This document shows positions 6,975 to 9,730 of a stretch of DNA of 9,730 nt, piece after piece. The notes under the pieces are model-generated. The model was not told where the DNA came from. It worked only from the letters and a program-made list of their open reading frames with translations, and did not search any database. Position 1 is the stretch's first letter; each line of letters opens with the position of its first letter. The translations under genes and the position numbers were made by a program. The stretch comes from PUND01 sp046538345 (GTDB lineage Bacteria; Planctomycetota; Phycisphaerae; SM23-33): assembly GCA_046538345.1 (NCBI GenBank), contig JBKHJB010000081.1, positions 1 to 9,730 of the forward strand. Reading direction: 5' to 3'.

Positions 6975-7134
6975 CGAGACCTCTTGGTGCGCTTGGTGGA
7001 ACGAAGATTGACAATGCAGTGATTCTACGAATGACCCCGGGAACATCCAAGCCCCCTGCCGCGCGATGATGATATCTTCACCCCCTTGGGGTAACCTGTT
7101 TTGGTCGGAGCCGGGTTCTTCTATCGGAAGCGAC
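6975..7134. other. Divergent intergenic region between export operon and glycosyltransferase
   Basis: These 160 bases separate the two divergently read genes. They hold the minus-strand promoter candidate (7022-7050) and a compact palindrome ACCCC-CTT-GGGGT (7080-7092) that could be an operator. No good plus-strand -10/-35 pair for the glycosyltransferase was found. Shared control of both transcripts is possible but not shown. Confidence 0.5.
7022..7050 (-). promoter_or_regulatory. Sigma70-like promoter of the export/sulfation operon
   Basis: Read on the minus strand, TTGGAT (7050-7045) and TAGAAT (7027-7022) are separated by exactly 17 bases. The -10 matches TATAAT at five of six positions and the -35 matches TTGACA at three of six. 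Transcription would begin near 7015, giving a leader of about 40 bases that ends with the GAGG ribosome site of the permease gene. It lies in the only intergenic space upstream of the operon. Predicted by eye. Confidence 0.5.
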
Positions 7135-8286
7135 ATGGCAGGAAACGTATTGGTCAACGACAGGTGCCTCTACCGTGGTGGCGGTGGGGTGTCGGTATAT
7201 CTCCGCAACGTCCTTGCGCATTGGCCGGAGTGCGCCCAGGTGCTGCCGGAGGGTTTTTGTGAGTCGCTACCGTCGTTGGTACGGCGGCTTACGGGGCTGA
7301 GCGCGGGTAAAGTCGGTCCGATGCGCCTCCGGACGCTCTCGGCTTTGGGGCAGCCCGGCGAACTCGTCCGTCGAACGCCGCAGTCGACGCGGCGTGTGCT
7401 TCAGCGGGGCTACGCGCGTCTCTACGCCCGCCGCTACCGCAAAGGGCGCTTTGCCGCGTCGTTTGAGCCGAACCACCTGGCTGTCGGCGTTGAGGGACCT
7501 GTGGTTGCCGTAATGCACGACCTGTCGGTCTTGGAGAACCCCCGGTGGCATCCGTTCGACCGCGTGTCTCACTGGCACGCGGAGCTGGAAAATACATTGG
7601 AGGTAACCACCCGCTGGCTTACCGTATCGCAGTTTACACGCCGGCGCATGACCGAGTTGCTGTCGGTTCCACCTGAGTCGATTACGGTCACGCCGCTGGC
7701 CGCCAGGCCTCTGCCGCCACCGGTCGAGACACCCGACGACCTCCCCCCGCGCTACGTGCTGCACCTGGGTGTTATAGAGCCGCGAAAAAACATTGAGTTG
7801 CTGCTGGACGCGTGGTTGCAACTGCCGGCCGCGCTCCGGCGGGAAGTCCGGCTGGTGCTCGCCGGCGGACCCGGCTGGGGCGAAGAGGACTTCTTCCGCC
7901 GGCTCATCACTCACCCGGTATCCGAGGAGGTAATTTACGCCGGACACGTCGGCGAGCGTGATACCGCCACACTGCTGAACGGGGCGCTCGCCCTTGTCGC
8001 TCCGAGCTGGTACGAGGGGTTCGGCTTGCCGATAGTCGAGGCGATGGCCGCCGGTGTGCCGGTACTGTGCTCCACAGCCGATGCGCTTGTGGAAGTGGCA
8101 GCCGATGCCGGCGAGAAGCTTCCCCCGGACGATGCCAATTGTTGGAGTGAGGCGATTTGCCGCGTTGCGGAGGACGAGACCTGGCGGTCGGAGCTGGACG
8201 AGGCGGGTCGTAAGCGTGCCGCCATGTTCGACTGGCGTGAGACGGCGCGCCGGACCGAAGAAGTTATCCGGTCGGTGATGCGATAA
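7135..8286 (+). CDS. Glycosyltransferase, GT4 family (GT-B fold)
   Basis: This 383-residue cytoplasmic or membrane-associated enzyme is predicted to transfer a sugar from a nucleotide donor to a growing glycan, with retention of configuration. The N-terminal Rossmann half opens with a glycine-rich YRGGGGVSVYLRNVL (13-27) and contains AVMHDLSVLENPRWHP (125-140) and TVSQFTRRRM (163-172). The C-terminal half starts at VLHLGVIEPRKNIELLLDAW (208-227). It continues with LVLAGGPGWG (240-249) and APSWYEGFGLPIVEAMAAGV (289-308), where E294 and E302 form the EX7E motif of the family. ATG 7135 has GGAAG (7126-7130) four bases upstream. An in-frame ATG at 7066 would add 23 unconserved residues without a ribosome site. 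It is divergent from the exporter operon, so it probably builds the same polysaccharide. The donor sugar cannot be told; the motif set resembles mannosyl- and rhamnosyltransferases. Confidence 0.92.
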   Translation: MAGNVLVNDRCLYRGGGGVSVYLRNVLAHWPECAQVLPEGFCESLPSLVRRLTGLSAGKVGPMRLRTLSALGQPGELVRRTPQSTRRVLQRGYARLYARRYRKGRFAASFEPNHLAVGVEGPVVAVMHDLSVLENPRWHPFDRVSHWHAELENTLEVTTRWLTVSQFTRRRMTELLSVPPESITVTPLAARPLPPPVETPDDLPPRYVLHLGVIEPRKNIELLLDAWLQLPAALRREVRLVLAGGPGWGEEDFFRRLITHPVSEEVIYAGHVGERDTATLLNGALALVAPSWYEGFGLPIVEAMAAGVPVLCSTADALVEVAADAGEKLPPDDANCWSEAICRVAEDETWRSELDEAGRKRAAMFDWRETARRTEEVIRSVMR

Positions 8287-8380
8287 CCGGTGTAATGGGC
8301 GTTGCCGTCCCGCCCGCCGGCGCGGTATTGTCCGACGTAAGGCGGACGATCGAGTCGGCCGAGACTGCACGGAGGTTGTC
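8287..8380 (+). promoter_or_regulatory. glycosyltransferase-murA intergenic region with possible murA promoter
   Basis: TTGCCG (8302-8307) and TATTGT (8326-8331) are 18 bases apart, and each matches its sigma70 consensus at four of six positions. GGGCG (8297-8301) can pair with CGCCC (8311-8315), and GTCCG (8330-8334) with CGGAC (8343-8347). The first stem might end the glycosyltransferase transcript but has no T tract. A strong ribosome site GGAGG (8371-8375) lies five bases before the murA ATG. The promoter is tentative; the ribosome site is clear. Confidence 0.35.
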
Positions 8381-9643
8381 ATGGACAGGTTTGTGATCCA
8401 CGGCGGGAGTCGGCTGAAGGGCGAAGTCACGGTGGGCGGGGCTAAGAATGCGGCGCTTCCTATAATGGCGGCGTCCCTGCTGGCCGATGGCCCCAGCCGC
8501 ATCCACGAGGTACCGGACCTGGCGGATATCCGTCACATGTGCACGCTGCTGGAGGAGCTGGGTGCGGAGGTCCGCCGCGACGGAAGCACCATCGATATCG
8601 AGCTTCGCGACGAGTCCGACAGTCATGCCCGCTACGACCTGGTGCGGAAGATGCGCGCCAGCGTTTGCGTGCTGGGTCCGCTTCTGGCCAAGCGTAAGAA
8701 GGCCCGCGTGGCGATGCCCGGCGGCTGTGCCATCGGCTCCCGCCCGATAGATTTGCACCTTCGCGGTCTGCGGGCACTGGGCGCCAACATCGATCTGTCC
8801 GGCGGCGATGTGGTGGCAACGGCCAAGCGTCTGAGCGGAGAGAGTATCTTTCTGGGAGGACCTTTCGGCTCGACTGTTCTGGGAACCGCCAACGTGATGA
8901 TGGCTGCCTCGCTCGCCGAGGGCAGGACGGTCATAGAGTCGGCCGCCTGCGAGCCTGAGGTGGCGGATTTGGCCGATTACCTCAACGCGATGGGCGCCAA
9001 CATTGAGGGGGCGGGCACGCCGCGGGTTACGATCGAGGGTGTCGAATCACTGCGGGGTACCGAGCATACGGTCATCCCGGACCGCATCGAGGCCGGGACG
9101 TTCATGGTCGCCTCTGCCGTGAGCAACGGCGAGGTGAAGGTAAAGAACGCGCGCATCGACCACATGATGGCGGCCGTCGATAAGCTCCGTCAGATCGGCG
9201 CGATAGTGGAAGCATCCGGCGACGGTCTGGAGGTCGCCTCCGCGCGGCGTCTCGAGCCGGCGGACGTGACCACCCAGCCGTATCCGGGCTTTCCTACCGA
9301 CCTGCAGGCCCAGCTCATGACGCTGCTGTGCCTGGCCGACGGCAACAGCGTGATAACCGAGAAGGTCTTCCCGGACAGGTTCATGCACGTGGCGGAGCTG
9401 TTGCGGATGGGCGCGAATATCCGCAAGGAGGGACCGACGGCGATTGTCACCGGTGTTCGCAAGCTCATCGGGGCGCCGGTAATGGCCAGCGACCTGCGGG
9501 CGTCGGCTGCTCTGGTGCTCGGCGGACTGGTTGCCGACGGCAAGACCACCGTGCAGAGGGTCTATCACATCGACCGGGGCTATCAGAGCATAGAGGAGAA
9601 ATTCGCCCAACTCGGCGGCGACGTCCGCCGGGTGGCGGACTAG
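8381..9643 (+). CDS. murA: UDP-N-acetylglucosamine 1-carboxyvinyltransferase MurA
   Basis: This 420-residue cytoplasmic enzyme adds enolpyruvate from PEP to UDP-GlcNAc, the first committed step of peptidoglycan synthesis. Its length matches the family (419 in E. coli). Key residues are all present. K22 and N23 lie in GGAKNAALP (19-27). Cys116 in AMPGGCAIGSRPIDLHLRGL (111-130) is the catalytic Cys that fosfomycin alkylates. D307 in YPGFPTDLQAQ (301-311) is the general base. EKVFPDRFMHV (327-337) is the conserved ENRFMHV-type loop, and R399 lies in HIDRGY (396-401). The start is set by GGAGG five bases upstream. It follows the glycosyltransferase by 94 bases and probably has its own promoter, since it is an essential housekeeping gene. 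No truncation or odd residues are seen. The name is secure. Confidence 0.97.
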   Translation: MDRFVIHGGSRLKGEVTVGGAKNAALPIMAASLLADGPSRIHEVPDLADIRHMCTLLEELGAEVRRDGSTIDIELRDESDSHARYDLVRKMRASVCVLGPLLAKRKKARVAMPGGCAIGSRPIDLHLRGLRALGANIDLSGGDVVATAKRLSGESIFLGGPFGSTVLGTANVMMAASLAEGRTVIESAACEPEVADLADYLNAMGANIEGAGTPRVTIEGVESLRGTEHTVIPDRIEAGTFMVASAVSNGEVKVKNARIDHMMAAVDKLRQIGAIVEASGDGLEVASARRLEPADVTTQPYPGFPTDLQAQLMTLLCLADGNSVITEKVFPDRFMHVAELLRMGANIRKEGPTAIVTGVRKLIGAPVMASDLRASAALVLGGLVADGKTTVQRVYHIDRGYQSIEEKFAQLGGDVRRVAD

Positions 9644-9658
9644 AAGCCCCTCTGATAA

Positions 9659-9712
9659 GCACGAAATCCGAAGCACGAAATCCGAAACAAGCACGAAACA
9701 GCTAAATCCGAA
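9659..9712. repeat. Short tandem repeat, unit GCACGAAATCCGAA
   Basis: Two perfect 14-base copies lie head to tail at 9659-9672 and 9673-9686. A partial copy GCACGAAA (9691-9698) and a core AAATCCGAA (9704-9712) follow. The stretch starts 15 bases after the murA stop codon and is visibly more A-rich than the surrounding genes. Similar CACGAAATCCGAA strings recur between genes in planctomycetes and some other environmental bacteria; that is recollection, not a search result. The array may extend past the window edge. Function unknown. Confidence 0.7.
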
Positions 9713-9730
9713 TGCTCCAAACAGCGCGGT

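Noticed and set aside
7008..7013. Perfect TTGACA on the plus strand as a -35 for the glycosyltransferase
   Set aside because: No acceptable -10 occurs 15-19 bases downstream; the nearest, TACGAA, is only 12 bases away.
6975..7157. N-terminal extension of the permease to 7157
   Set aside because: It would run over the promoter candidate and overlap the divergent glycosyltransferase start. ATG 6974 has a proper ribosome site and gives a normal length.
7267..8502. A 411-codon minus-strand open frame across the glycosyltransferase and murA start
   Set aside because: It crosses two well-supported plus-strand genes and their spacer. Its composition is Arg/Pro/Gln-rich, as expected of an antisense shadow.
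9328..9705. A 125-codon plus-strand frame running from murA into the end repeats
   Set aside because: Most of it is an out-of-frame reading of murA, and its tail is simply the translated tandem repeat.

Overview
The window looks like the chromosome of a GC-rich, Gram-negative-type bacterium. Planctomycetota or a related PVC/environmental lineage is my best guess. The reasons are the GC-rich codon use, an rpsA-murA-type housekeeping frame interrupted by a sulfated-glycan cassette, and a tandem GCACGAAATCCGAA-type intergenic repeat at the right edge, of a kind I associate with planctomycete genomes. The taxonomic call is inference. No tRNA, rRNA, CRISPR array or insertion sequence is visible.

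Layout. Positions 114-542 (+) encode a short SlyD-like FKBP prolyl isomerase/chaperone. After a 124-base leader with three predicted hairpins comes rpsA (667-2235, +), a ribosomal protein S1 with five S1 domains. Converging on it from the right is a tightly packed four-gene minus-strand operon. In transcription order it is an ABC-2 permease (6974-6102), its ATPase with a Wzt-type C-terminal domain (6090-4783), a PAPS-dependent sulfotransferase (4796-3999), and a 577-residue protein joining a SAM-methyltransferase-like domain to a second sulfotransferase domain (3999-2266). The genes are 11 bases apart or overlap by 14 bases or 1 base, so they are almost certainly co-transcribed. A sigma70-like promoter (TTGGAT, 17 bases, TAGAAT) sits in the divergent intergenic region. 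From that region a GT4 glycosyltransferase (7135-8286) runs on the plus strand, followed by murA (8381-9643, +) and the repeat-bearing edge.

How the genes fit together. Permease, ATPase with glycan-recognition domain, two sulfotransferase modules, a methyltransferase-like module and a glycosyltransferase form a plausible unit for assembling, decorating (sulfation, perhaps methylation) and exporting a surface polysaccharide. The flanking genes are housekeeping: protein folding, translation and the first committed step of peptidoglycan synthesis. The most unusual items are the methyltransferase-sulfotransferase fusion, its placement in an ABC export operon, and the structured rpsA leader.
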